Shown here piece by piece: positions 24,913-36,649 of a DNA stretch of 64,000 nt. Position 1 is the stretch's first letter; every line of letters starts with the position of its first letter. The stretch is from Margaritifera margaritifera (taxonomy: Eukaryota; Mollusca; Bivalvia; Unionida; Margaritiferidae), in NCBI GenBank assembly GCA_029931535.1, contig JAQPZY010001414.1, positions 2,217,501 through 2,281,500 on the forward strand, given 5' to 3'. A program made the position numbers and the translations under genes. Under the pieces are notes generated by a model. That model searched no databases, was not told where the DNA came from, and saw nothing but the letters and a program-made list of their open reading frames with translations.

Positions 24913-26399
24913 CTCTAGTTTATGAAACATGACAGCCACAGTTCGCCTTACATAAATATAGTTTTGTCCTATTAATTCCTGGCTACCTGTCCTTTTCATA
25001 GGTTCCCTTCTACTGTCGTTACTTTAGCTAGCTGAATTTTTTAATACTGCAACATATACCCTTTGGTACTGTCGACTGACTGACATCTACTTAGTTTTCT
25101 ATACGAAAAATACTTAGATGCCCACTTATCACTCATTATTGCATTACTGTTCATTCTCATAGCAATTTAATTGCGAATTTTGCAGAATATGCCATTTTGC
25201 ACACTACTAGAGAGACATGTGTATTAACTAGTGCTGCAAAATTTGATATCTAGTGCAAGTTTAACACCCGTGTACAAAGACGTGGTTGATAAGAATTATC
25301 TTTAGGTAACCTCCATGGCTACATAGTACGATTTACTAAATATCATTATTCTCATTCTAATTTTGATAGAAACTGCTAGTGCATGCTGGGACAAATTATA
25401 CATTTTTTCTACTTTTCTACAATTTTAAAATATGATTATTTAACGCTTCATCACTCTCAGCAATTGTAAGTTTTGCTAACATCCCATTTCTACTCCAAAT
25501 ATCACTTAATCTTAGTATAGACAGCTATTTAATAGAAATTATTCTTATTATATTATATGTGAACAAGTATGCTATAAACGTGTATGTGATGACCAAGTTG
25601 TACATTATATCTTTATTTATTACTACTGCCTTGTTTCCTGTTGATAATATCATACTTCTTTGTACCACAAAAAGCTTTTAAATTTAAGCTTGCATCACTT
25701 TCTTACAAAACCCCATTGGAACTCAAAATGCGATCACAATGATACTTAGTTTACATCACAATGCTATCATGTACATGTTTATAAACATTTAAGATCTTCA
25801 TATTTCGATAACAACATAACCATGAAAGACCTTTTTCTAGGCATAATACGACTCAAGAAAGTATATTTATGTACGGTTGGTTTGATAGTATGCATTTTAA
25901 AAGTGGCAGTTCGTTTGTTTTTTCATCAACTTATGACAATGACATGAACGTTCAAAATAAGCTGCCCTGTGACCATCAAGAATACCCAAACTCCTAATTT
26001 CATCGTTTCGCTACTTCAGCATTTGTTATTATGGTTCATGATTAAAATATGCAATGATAATACTAAATCTATATTGTCTTAAGTCCGCAACTTCTCACTG
26101 ATGTCATAGAGGATCAATTGATAGTTAACTCTGGACTTTCTCAAGCAAACAAATAATATTATTTTCTTGTGTGAATTTTATTCAGTTTAATCTTAATCAC
26201 ATGGTTGCTGAACTTACTCCTATTAGCATGTGAAATTCATTGGGATCAGGGACAAAAGTCCACAGCCTCCTTAGTAGATCCTTATACGACACATCTAGCC
26301 TGGTCAGTTCTACTCGCAATCTACTTGATTTTTTTAGACAATCTTTCCACTGCGCACTACAATGTTCAAAGTATTTTTTTTTTCTTCTTCAAATTAGAT

Positions 26400-27960
26400 A
26401 CATTGTAAAGAGAATTGTCTGAATGTGATATATTGGCCTTCATTGAAACGTGGGTCAATCAGTCTATTTATAGTGATGACCCTTCCCCCTATGAATCGAA
26501 AAACCAAACGGCTACATTTCGACAAATTAGCATAAAGGCTGAGTTCTAACATTAAATCTGCTATCGACTGGTGGTCATTACTTAAGACGTTCAACATCCC
26601 TCACAATATACATTCTAGTCCATACCTTCAACACAACGTTTCTATAATCACCGAAGAGGTTGACAAAGTTGAAACATTTAACGACATTTTATATAGCAAA
26701 CTGTACCTGATGAAACAAATGTTATATTCTAGATATACATTTTTATACGCATGTACGTTTTATTTGTATAAAGGTTACGTCTGTTGAAGTTTAAAATGGT
26801 TTTCCAGCTATCTTAAAATCGAGAAAGAACGAGTGATACCTCTGTGGTGATTTCAGATTGAAGGTGTATTTGAGCTGGCATGTTCCAAGGATCCTTGTTA
26901 GACCCCTTACTCTTTGATAAATATAAATCATATCATACAGGATATGAACTCCAATATACGTTTATTTGCTGATGATGCAAGTCACTTTCTAATAGTAGAT
27001 AATCCGAATAATCGTAACCGCTTAAAACCTCAACCTTGACTAGGAAAAAAGCTCTCAATATAATTAACTTGTATCCTTTGACACTTTCTAAAACAAAAAC
27101 CCCGGAAATTTATAAGAAAATTAATAAACCTTGAATGCTCAACCACAGAAGTGTTGACTCACACAAACATCTTAGAGTTTTTGTCTCCAACAACGGCTCA
27201 AGACACAAATAACAGACTGCAAAAAAATAGGCATGGTCAAGAATTAATGTAATGTCTCGAATGACGGCTCATGACACAAATAACAGACTGCAAAAGAATA
27301 GGCATTATAAAGAATTAATATAATGCCTCGAACGACGGCTCATGACACAAATAAATGGACTTAAAAGAATAGGCATGGTCAAGAATTAATGTAATGCTCA
27401 GACTAAAATTTCAACTTTTATACGACCTACTCTGGAATATGGTGATGTGATTTGGGACAGCTATACGTTACTTGAGAAAAGTTTTCTCGGAACAATACAA
27501 ACTGAGGCGGCCAGAATAGTGATGCAACAAAATTAGCATCTATTGAAAATTTGCAGAGAGAAATACGATGGGAACTTCTTGAATGCAGACGACAAAAATA
27601 CCAACTTACACGTCTATGCAAAATGCCATCTGGTTCCAGCCCTCTCTATCTCATATCTCTGATTCTATGATTCTACCACCTGTTAGTGATATTCCTCGCT
27701 ATAAAGTACGTAATATTAACACCTTCCAATAAATTGAATCTAGATCAAGTCTTTACCAGAACTCGTTTCTTTCGTCAGACATTTGAGAATAGAACATATT
27801 ATCGTTCGAAACTGGTCAAAATGACTCCATTAACAACCTCAAAAGGGTATTATATAATCGTGACGGTCATTTTCCCAGACACTTGTGTTGGAGTGGAAGG
27901 AAATTTCATATTCTCCATTCTCAGCTTACATTAAATTGCAGCTCACATAATCTATAAAAA
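26400..27960 (+). pseudogene. decayed non-LTR retrotransposon (LINE) with endonuclease and RT patches
   Basis: Plus-strand patches follow LINE order. An endonuclease-type FIETWV lies at about 26,440. EEVDKVETFNDIFYSKL lies near 26,655. FQGSLLDPLLF lies at about 26,885. The RT catalytic box NIRLFADDASHFLIVDN lies at about 26,955-27,000. Thumb-like patches lie at 27,130-27,600, and a C-terminal NDSINNLKRVL near 27,820-27,860. Frames are broken by many stops and shifts. The type resembles the CR1/Jockey-like group, but this is not settled. Copy 2 of the paralogous segment lacks it, so it arrived after the duplication or was deleted there. A 27,180-27,390 stretch is itself triplicated (GACGGCTCATGACACAAATA). 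Confidence 0.75.
27180..27400. repeat. ~78-100-bp tandem triplication inside the LINE relic
   Basis: CTCATGACACAAATAACAGA, then GCAAAA.AATAGGCAT and AAGAATTAAT, recur three times at about 27,195, 27,270 and 27,340. Confidence 0.75.
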
Positions 27961-28498
27961 GAAGAGACTGTTTAAAAATATTTGAAGAGAATCATGCAAC
28001 AAAAATAATGATGAAATAAAAAACGAAGAAAACAAAAGCTCTATGGAAAAGTGAACAGTACTACCATATGGAGCGAGAGATAGCAGAAGCGAGAGTTAAT
28101 CAGTTTGAAAAGAAAGGAAATTGCTGCTTACAGTAGATCATGACCCGTGGACATACGCGCTCGTCAATGAAAGATGCGCTTAAGTAAATCGTTTTGAATT
28201 TTCAATAAATTTATGAATGGCATAAAAATACGAATGTGTACTTTATATGGGAGCGTTATATCACTATACAAATATATTTAAAGTTAAACTTTTATATGAT
28301 GTAAAGGACCGAAACATTTCGATGCTCTGTTCGTGGTAATATCCGCAAGAGAAAATGAAGTCTCGTGTACTTTCTAAAAGTCAACAGCAACATAGAGGTA
28401 ACTGAGTTATATTCTTTCTAAATATTTCGTTTTTTATTTCATCATTATTTTTTTTGCATGATTCTCTTCAAATATTCTTAAACAGTCCTCTCTTTTAT
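27958..28498. repeat. inverted repeat, ~65-bp arms around ~400 bp
   Basis: The left arm has GACTGTTTAAAAATATTTGA and then GAGAATCATGCA (27,966-28,030). The right arm (28,428-28,495) is its reverse complement with few mismatches. It lies just after the LINE 3' end, so it is either a foldback element or a tail-to-tail LINE remnant. Confidence 0.8.
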
Positions 28499-29167
28499 CC
28501 TCTTTATTTTCTTTATTTGCGTGTTTTCAAACTTCTTTGTTGTTTATATTGTGGTTTATATTTAAACAGTTAAATGTTAGTATTTAATTAAGAGACTCTT
28601 CACTTTGACTATTCAACAATTTAAAATTGCTGTCATCAAACTTCAATATTGTGCGTCATATATTCATATATATTTAAAATTTTTGTATCGTCAAAGGAGA
28701 AGTATATTATACGCCATTGACTTTCGTTCCAGTCGTTTACCTTCTAGAGTTTATATATTGTAATTTCCATCTAAAAATGTATGAAACAAAAAATGATTCA
28801 GCTAAAAGCTACTGATGCCTTTATTCTGTACAACCATGGCTGTCTCACTATACGTCATTGGTGATGAGGCTGTGAAAACAAGCAGTCGACATGATCTTAC
28901 AGGTGACACATTCGAGATGGATAAATTTAAACTTCGATATATTTGTAAGCGCAAAGATGATCAAAGTCAAATATGGGAGTCATGATACTACTTCCTTAAT
29001 CATCTTTTACACCAGGATCTTGACGACAGATAGTGTCCGAATTTTTTATTTTTATTTTTTTTACAAGTCTTAGATCTTACCGTCTAGATGCTCAAGCTTT
29101 TGTATACAGAGGGTATGGTAAAGGAATTTTTACAAAAATGCAGACACTAACTAAGGCCAAGTCCTTG

Positions 29168-29168
<1 letters not shown>

Positions 29169-29225
<57 letters not shown>
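29169..29225. repeat. (CT)n microsatellite
   Basis: CT run with one T interruption; the same site in copy 2 is at 38,030-38,062. Confidence 0.95.
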
Positions 29226-29226
<1 letters not shown>

Positions 29227-29883
29227 AAATGTTTGCAAGAATAATTTTGACTTAGGTTTATTATGTGCCGTTAAGCTGTTCAGCTTTTTTATATGTATAT
29301 CATGAAGGAAGTGGGCGATATAAGTAGAGAGAATGTAAAATTCAATTGCATTTTACACGTATTGAGCGATTACTGAGAATGAGGCGGTACAAGGATAAAA
29401 ATTGCTTATTCAGGAAATGGTAGAGTTGTTTTATAATTATATTTAAAATTAGAAAACAAATAAAGCTCCAGAAGAAAATCAAGTGCATATGGATTCTACT
29501 ACTGACTTAATTTAAGGGATCAGGATTCGATGACACTGTGGAAATTTTAAATCAAGTGCCTCACTGTCTTACGTATCTTTTAAGGCTTGTGTAATTTACA
29601 GGAGATGAGACCAAGATGCATTATATACTCTTCCTGACACCTAACACAAGTAATCTACGTTGTTCGTTTTCAGACTATCGTGTGTCCGCTTTTAGACGTT
29701 TGGAACAGGCAATCTGTTACTGATATTAATGACATTAAATACATAAATATTTCACGCATGTATATACAGTCTACAGATGCATGTTATGTGTAAAGGTTGG
29801 TGAGAGGTTAGTGTCACCACAGTCTGGGTAAATGGCTATTACAGGCTTGCTTACTCATACCTGATATAGCCATTCTGCACATG

Positions 29884-30335
29884 GAATCAAGTCACAATTA
29901 ATATTTCCGTTTCAGTACCCACGAATGTAGTCCCAGTCTATTTTTAGATAATATTTTCCTCTCTCATTTTGGTGGTGATGTATGCATTAGATTTAGGCAT
30001 CCTTAGTATTGATTTAAAGGAAATTGGTTATTGTTTAGAATATGAGCATTATAGTGTGGTTGTCTGTGTGTATTTTAGCGACATTGCACAGTGAATAATG
30101 AGGCATTGGTGCTGATCCGGAAGTGAAATCTGTGGCTCATTGCACGTTGCTTTGTTTACAGTCCAGCCATTCATAAGAATGCCGGTTAACCTATGACAAG
30201 AACTTCAGCGTGAGTTCATCTTTGAAAATACTTTACAGCAACATATGATTTATTAGGATTTGGACACAGTGTAAAGTTCAGTACTGACAAACAAATGTAG
30301 AGACTATATAGGAAAATTAATTGTGGTCTAAGGCC
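29884..30335 (+). repeat. left terminal direct repeat of the 4.1-kb element
   Basis: Begins GAATCAAGTCACAATTAATA and ends GTGGTCTAAGGCC. No coding frame of note. Confidence 0.9.
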
Positions 30336-30551
30336 TGTCAGTAGGAAGGTTATAATAGTTTAAATTGTTATCCTGAGTTTATTATTCAAGGTAGATGCAT
30401 GAAATTTTGACATTTTTTGTATATTGACTTTAAAAATAGAACTATGATATTAAAAATTAAAAATTTAAATATTTTAAAAAATTTAAATTAAATTTTAAAA
30501 TAAAATTTAAATTTTAAAAATATTTTTAAAAAATGCACATGTATAGAGCCT

Positions 30552-31000
30552 ATGGGGTTGATACTCATTATTATCACCATGTATGTATTTCTACATCTTA
30601 TACAAGTTACAAAGGTGGATATTTTTGAAATTCTGTCAGAGAAAATCTTGTTCAATTCTGTGCCAGCACCTAAAAGTATTTGCGTACTAAGGACAGGCAA
30701 TGTAACATCAAATAGGTTATATGGGCTATTGTCATATAGGGACACTGAGACTAACATTTGGAAAAAGAAAGATGTCCATAGACTGGCATTCATGATAAAG
30801 ATGAGAAGTGTAAACATTCCAAAAGAGTTAGATGCATCGCATTTATGCCACAATAGTTTGTGTGTGAATACGGATTACCTCAGCCTGGAACCCCATTATA
30901 TCAACAACAAATAGGCAGTACTGCATAGGATATGGGAATTGTTTTGGACATGGTGAATTTCCAAACTGCATGTTACAGTTGAAATTGTTATATGGAATAA
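30552..31000 (+). pseudogene. His-Me finger endonuclease-like protein (zinc-loop, I-PpoI type), frameshifted
   Basis: An open frame of 120 codons (30,552-30,914) ends with ASHLCHNSLCVNTDYLSLEP and then HYINNK and a stop. This is the pattern of the zinc-binding loop of His-Me homing endonucleases (the zf-His_Me_endon family): SHLCHN..C.NP.HL..E...IN. Directly after the stop, in another frame, come CIGYGNCFGHGEFPNC and ML, which supply the remaining C...C.GHG..P.C ligands expected in the same domain. A single shift at about 30,912 therefore splits one domain. The upstream part (CVLRTGNVTSNRLYGLL, DVHRLAFMIK) is compatible with the rest of such a nuclease. Whether a start exists upstream is unclear. 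Confidence 0.65.
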
Positions 31001-31263
31001 TTACAGGTATAATGATATGCCCTGCACACCCACCCACCTACATCCATATAGAAATGTACATTAGCATGACATGGCTGGCTTGCTGGTTGCATGGATAAAA
31101 TGGGATTAGTTTATTGATTGATTGATTGATAAATAGATGTATGCATTGATGATTGTTTGTTTTGAGTAAGGAGGATAGAAGAAAGAAAGAAAAACTGGTC
31201 TTTATTTTATTTGACTATGCTGGTATGACGTATGCAGCTTTTTCTTAAATCATACATACACTA

Positions 31264-31370
31264 GTTCATTCATTCATTCAATGCTACATTCATTCATTCA
31301 TTCATTCATTCATTCATTCATTAATGTATTCAGTCAGACAGTCAGTCAGACAGACAGTCAGTTAGTCAGT
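31264..31370. repeat. (CATT)n and CAGT/CAGA-rich microsatellites
   Basis: ATTCATTCATTCATTC tracts followed by a run of CAGTCAGACAGTCAG. Confidence 0.9.
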
Positions 31371-31710
31371 TCATGTTGTTTTAGAATATGTTAAAATGTT
31401 TGTTTGTTTGTTTGTTTATTTCTTTACTTATGTCTTGATATTCTGAGAAAACTGTTTCGACCTCTCCATAGGTCTCATCGGGTGGTAGCAGGTAACACAA
31501 CTGCACATAACATGCGTTGTGTTACCTACGGATTTCCACACGACAGTTTTCCTTTCTGTATTATGTGTTTTTCATTGTGTCTTTTGGGCACTGTCCTTTT
31601 GTACATGGACTAAGATCATCTTTTCTGTCTGCAATGTCCTTGGCTCCTGGTAAACCTGTGCGTAGGAGTGATCGCCCTTGGAATGACTATCCAAAAGGCC
31701 TTTGCAGTAG

Positions 31711-32855
31711 TCAGACTTCCTGTTGCCGGGCTGAATTATGTACCTCAGATGAGCCTGTATCATATATCCCTGTCTTTCCAGTACACGTTTCCTGTTTTCT
31801 AGATATTTTTGATACAAATGATGGTAAGTACAGTGTTTTATCCATTTGATCCAGTGATCTCAGAGTACATGGTGAAAGTATACCCCCCAAGTGTTTTACT
31901 TTTGTTTTCAGAGATGATCCAAGTCTGTTATTGAGTCTGTGTATTGTTGAATGCACTCTTGCCTCAAAGTTTCTTGAATAGTTAACATTTTTAGGTTGGG
32001 AAACACTGATTGATCTGTTCACAGCCTCACATTTCTGCGTGTTTGTATTAAGTTGCAGTCTTTGTACAACATCACAGGAAAGTTTCATTTTCAGCACTTC
32101 CAGGAGAATGTTCTTATCACTTTCTGTCATGTTTAGATGAATCACTTGATGAAGTCCCAGAAATGCAAATCATATCCACCAGCTGTTAGTACTTGCTCCC
32201 CCACAAACCTTAGAATAATGCTGACATTTGTTGCTGTCCCCAGAATAACACTGCAGAGCGGCATCCAGTACTTGGGGAAGTTGACATTGGATAATTCAAA
32301 GATCACCACCGGTGTCTTCCATCATTTGTTTGAAGATCAAAACTGCAGCGGGCTTTAACATCTTGACTGAGAATTGTCTGCTTAAGCTTTTTTCCGTCTC
32401 TTGATCTTATTCCCAGAAACATATTTTTCACAAAAAGTTGCAAAACTGCACTGTTTGAGATCAGGTCTCTCACATCTGTTGTCTTGATTGCCATTACGAT
32501 GGATGATATCATTCCACATTTCAACATTTTTATTCATACAGATCATACGTGTCCCCTCATGCTGATTCACTTCTGTCTCTTTCAGGGTCAGTCTTGCTTT
32601 GGATGATGGCCATAGAATTCTAGCAGACCCAGGTGTGCCATTACAGTTTGGTGCCACAACTGACTGGAGACCCCCACCTGTCGGCTTCATCACTGTCATG
32701 AGAGAGAACTTCTCTGCATCCATTCTTCTGGTCACTTGAGCAGATGCAGCACTGGAACTTGGTAGAGTATCAACAGTCAGAAATCTGACCCCTTTGTTAT
32801 GTGGAATATTTCCTGGTTTAAAAATAGTTTTCTTCTTCTTGGTGTATCCTTTCAT
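31711..32855 (-). pseudogene. Mutator-like transposase relic, catalytic core missing
   Basis: The minus strand starts MKGYTKKKKTIFKPGNIPHN with KG. FKPGNIPHNKG is a start I associate with uncharacterised invertebrate Mutator-like transposase proteins. It continues with MWNDIIH and a C-rich patch to about 32,390, shifts frame, then has STGCRSAV near 32,260. From 32,145 a new frame gives a typical C-terminal part: LNTNTQKCEAVNRSI, SQPKNVNYSRNFEARVHS and RSLDQMDK. Only about 380 codons remain, and the central region where the DDE residues would lie is absent. The family name is from pattern memory and has not been searched. Confidence 0.55.
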
Positions 32856-33252
32856 GGTTTCAGATAAAATAACTGCATGTAAAATTAGAAGAATTATCCT
32901 CTCCCCCCTTATATAACTAGGAAAAGGTGTGCTGCCCTGGTATTATAGAACTCCACCAAATCTTCAATACTATTGGAAACCTAACATCTACCCTTCAGGG
33001 GTGAAAATGACATCACTACCTTAGTTACCACCCCTAACCAGCGTATTCAGATGCTAACAGATTTAAGGTGCTACCTATTATTGACAGGCCCTGATTTAAT
33101 TACTTCACACCTGATAAGGAAAACCATTGATGTTTGTGATAAAGGAATGTTGCAAAAGAAAAAAAAAATTCAACTTGAGTTTTTAAATTTTCATGAAAAT
33201 TTAATTTAAATTCAAATGTTTAAATAAAAACATGTATCATATTTTAAACTTG

Positions 33253-33268
33253 ACTCTCCTAGGAGAGT
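33253..33268. repeat. 16-bp perfect palindrome
   Basis: ACTCTCCTAGGAGAGT, inside the 4.1-kb element between the inverted end and the right direct repeat. Confidence 0.9.
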
Positions 33269-33556
33269 TTAACAGCCAGGTTTAATTTCTAGTAATTTTT
33301 CCAGATTTATATGAGGACTAAAAACTAATTACAGTTTATTTCAAGCGTTTATCTTAATTAATAAATTCACCATTCAACTTTAAGTTTTGTGCATTGTTGA
33401 CAGTCGGCCATTTTGAATTTCATAGCGGTTTCAATACATAGGTGTCAGATAAAATGTATACGCATGCATCAAATTCATTGAAACTTTTCAACAGTATTTC
33501 AGACACATTTATTTAAGTTTTTTTTTCATTCAGGTGAAAATTTCTGACCCTGATAG

Positions 33557-34008
33557 GAATCAGGTCACAATTAATATTTCAAGTTCAGTACCCACGAAGG
33601 TAGTCCCAGTCTATTTTTAGATAATATTTTCCTCTCTTATTTTGGTGGTGATGTATGCATTAGATTTAGGCATCCTTAGTATTGATTTAAAGGATATTGG
33701 TTATTGTTTAGAATATGAGCATTATAGTGCGGTTGTCTCTGTGTATTTTGGCGACAGTGCACAGTGAATAATGAGGCATTGGTGCTTATCCGGAAGTGAA
33801 ATCTGTGACTCATTGCACGTTGCTTTGTTCACAGTCCAGCCATTCATAAGAATGCCGGTTAACTTATGACAAGAACTTCAGCGTGAGTTCATCTTTGAAG
33901 ATACTTTACAGCAACATATGATTTATTAGGTTTTGGACACAGTGTAAAGTTCAGTACTGACAAACAAATGTAGAGACTATATAGGAAAATTAATTGTGGT
34001 CTAAGGCC
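33557..34008 (+). repeat. right terminal direct repeat of the 4.1-kb element
   Basis: Begins GAATCAGGTCACAATTAATA and ends GTGGTCTAAGGCC, directly followed by ACATG. Confidence 0.9.
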
Positions 34009-34951
34009 ACATGTCGTTTGCTTGGATCTTCTCAATTTGTTGTCAAGACTGACAGTGATGTAATGCAGTAAGATAAGATAAGGATTCTTTATTCGAGACT
34101 CAGTGGTCTATATATGCAATGGCATATATTTTAAATAAACGATACATGTATATTAAACATAAAAGACATATGTGTCTTATGTGCAAATATAGAGATCATC
34201 TGTGTAATTATGTCACCTAGAGTATAACCAGTTAGCTTGTAACAAATCATTAAACAAAGCGAAGGACTTATATATATCTCTTGTACTTTCCCGCATGTAA
34301 TTTGTTTGGATACAGGTGGGATACTCGATAAATCAATCAATCACTAAATAAATAAATAAATAAATAAAACTAACCAACCAGTCGTGTCATTCTGATACTA
34401 AGTGATTGATTTGTTTGCGGAATATTATTAAGTAGATCACATAAAAAATGCTCGTATTTCTTACATATTTAATCAAATTAATTCCAATTGCAATTTTTTC
34501 TGTCATTGATTAGGGGTTATATACATGATTTTGGGATCCATAAACGAATTTGCAAGACTTTATGCACCTATATACAAATATTAAATCGAATTCATTGTGT
34601 TTTATCGAGCAAGATCTTGTAAAGAAATAAATAAACAAATTTAAATTATGTAAGACACTTTGACATTGTTTTGGAGCTTTCTTCCCAAGGTAAACGATAC
34701 AAAGGTAAAACAAATGACACTGCATATCATCCTCTACTCAAGACAATATATCATTAGCAGACTTACTCATTTATCTTAACTATTATACAAACTTTCCTGT
34801 AAATCAGGCATGTGACAATAACGTGTAAAATGGGAACACACACACACACACTAATTGATTTCATACGTTGGCCCAGTGTCGGTCCCAAAATCCAATCCCG
34901 TCTGTTATTTGGTCCCATTAAAAAAAATAAATAAATAAAATTAAAGATGGC

Positions 34952-35143
34952 ATGTTTAATATCGGTTCTGATTCTATTTTTCAGACAGAGAATTTAATGC
35001 TAAGGCACATATGTAAAATATTGTCCTCAAAACCTGGCGACTTTGCGGAATATTTTACTCACAGTAAATGGTTTCAACTCCCGACTGTGTTGCAGAATTC
35101 CACGGCCTCATTAGTAATATTTCAGAATATTAGTTCATTTTAA
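34952..35143 (+). pseudogene. duplicated coding-like fragment (HIxKIL..KPGDF), copy 2
   Basis: Counterpart of 24,415-24,660. It has FQTENLMLRHICKILSSKPG and then VIFQNISSF before the stop. Unrecognised. Confidence 0.4.
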
Positions 35144-35199
35144 ACATTATGAAAAACAATTTGCATAAACGCGCGTTTTCGAATGTATTGTTTTACTAC

Positions 35200-35388
35200 A
35201 GGCTGACGCTTGTGTTGTGCATATTTCATCTCACCATCGCTCCTCACCAATTAAACACTACTATCATTAAAGTCCACCGCATCAGTTTTATGAGAACCTG
35301 GCAGAGCTTGTACCTGGTGTAGATTTGGATTCTCTTTTCAAAGAACCTTCAGAACCTCATCCATCTATTTCTGAGGGAGACATATAAC
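35200..35388 (+). pseudogene. duplicated coding-like fragment ending FKEPSEPHPSIS..DI, copy 2
   Basis: LAELVPGVDLDSLFKEPSEP continues to PHPSISEGDI and a stop without a shift. In-frame stops occur upstream, so this is also a relic. Confidence 0.45.
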
Positions 35389-35591
35389 TCCAGTTCATGA
35401 CCCATCAGAGCCACACTTAGTCCTAACATTATTATAGATTAGTCCTATTACTACCCGTCCTTTATATCGGCCTCAGTCCACTTTTCTTTAGTTTGTTGAT
35501 TTTTTAATATTGTAACATATGCCATTTCGCCCTACGCCCGCCTTACATCTATTTAGTTTGACTCGACAAAAAATACATGTACTTAGATATT

Positions 35592-35975
35592 TTGATAGAA
35601 ATTGATAGTACTAAATATCACTATTCCCTTGCTAATTTAAATAGAAATTGATAGTACTAAATATCACTATTCCCTTGCTAATTAAAATAGAAATTGATAG
35701 TACTAAATAGCACTAGTCCCTTGCTAATTTAAATAGAAATTGATAGTACTAAATATCACTATTCCCTTGCTAAGTTAAATAGAAATTGATAGTACTAAAT
35801 ATCACTATTCCCTTGCTAATTAAAATTGAAATTGATAGTGCTAAATATCACTATTCTCTTGCTAATTTAAATAGAAATTGATAGTACTAAATATCAGCAT
35901 TCCCTAGCTAATTTAAATAGAAATTGATAGTACTAAATATCAGCATTCCATTGCTAATTAAAATTGAAATTGATA
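35592..35975. repeat. 46-bp minisatellite, about 8 copies
   Basis: AGAAATTGATAGTACTAAAT, then ATCACTATTCCCTTGCTAA, recurs every 46 bp. The same place in copy 1 (25,338-25,390) holds a single unit. Confidence 0.95.
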
Positions 35976-36649
35976 GTGCATGCTTAGACAAATTATTTAA
36001 AAAAATGTAATTTTCTACAATTTGAAAATATGTTTAATAGTTGCTTCGACACTTTCAGTAATTTTAACTTTTACTAACTTCCCATTTCTGCTATCACTTC
36101 ATTTTGGTATAAACAGGTATTTATTGGTAGGTATTCTCCAGAAATGTCTGCGAACATTTCTGGTGTAATTGTAAATGTGGTAACTGAATTGCACACTGAA
36201 TATGTGTTAATAACTTCTCACTTGGTCTTAATTGATAATATACTTCCTTTTACCACACTATCTTTTATATGCAGCTTACGATGCTCCGTTGAAACTCAAA
36301 ATGCGATCACCAAGGATACGTGGTTTATATTACGAAGCTATCGTGCATATTTCTGTGAACATTTAAGATCTTCACACTTCGATCATAACATAACAATGAA
36401 AGACCCTTCTCTAGGCATGATTTCCATTGATCATTATATCTGGTTTACATTTTTGCTTTTTACATTTGTTTATTCGATCCAATGTTCTTCTTCCTTGTGG
36501 ACCAAAATCGTACGAGTATGTGATGACGGTGGCACCACTCAACAAAGAATAATGAAATCACTCAAAGCCGAACCTTCGGTATACCGAAATCATCTCAAGA
36601 TAGAAAAAAAATTCATCCTGATTTTTAACTTCTTTAATATTGTAATTTG

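Larger units (their letters stand above)
23790..29880 (+). repeat. paralogous segment, copy 1
   Basis: Matches copy 2 (34,205-38,785) in order. Examples: GATACTCGAT...GTCGTGCCATTCTGATA (23,910-23,975 and 34,320-34,400); ACAAAGGTAAAACAAA (24,248 and 34,698); CAGAGCTTGTACCTGGTGTA (24,823 and 35,301); CATTTAAGATCTTCA (25,788 and 36,360). It carries a block at about 26,217-29,165 that copy 2 lacks. Confidence 0.8.
29884..34008. mobile_element. 4.1-kb element with 452-bp terminal direct repeats and ACATG target-site duplication
   Basis: Terminal direct repeats at 29,884-30,335 and 33,557-34,008 are each 452 bp and about 96% identical by eye (about 17 differences). ACATG flanks the whole unit (29,879-29,883 and 34,009-34,013). 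The unit lies at a junction of paralogous segments, and the equivalent junction at about 38,770-38,800 lacks it. The layout is that of an LTR element, but the repeat ends are GAATC...AGGCC rather than TG...CA, and no gag or pol is inside. The interior carries a His-Me-finger frame (+) and a Mutator-like relic (-), and has GGCCTGTCA inverted ends at 30,332-30,340 and 33,082-33,090. Confidence 0.8.
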
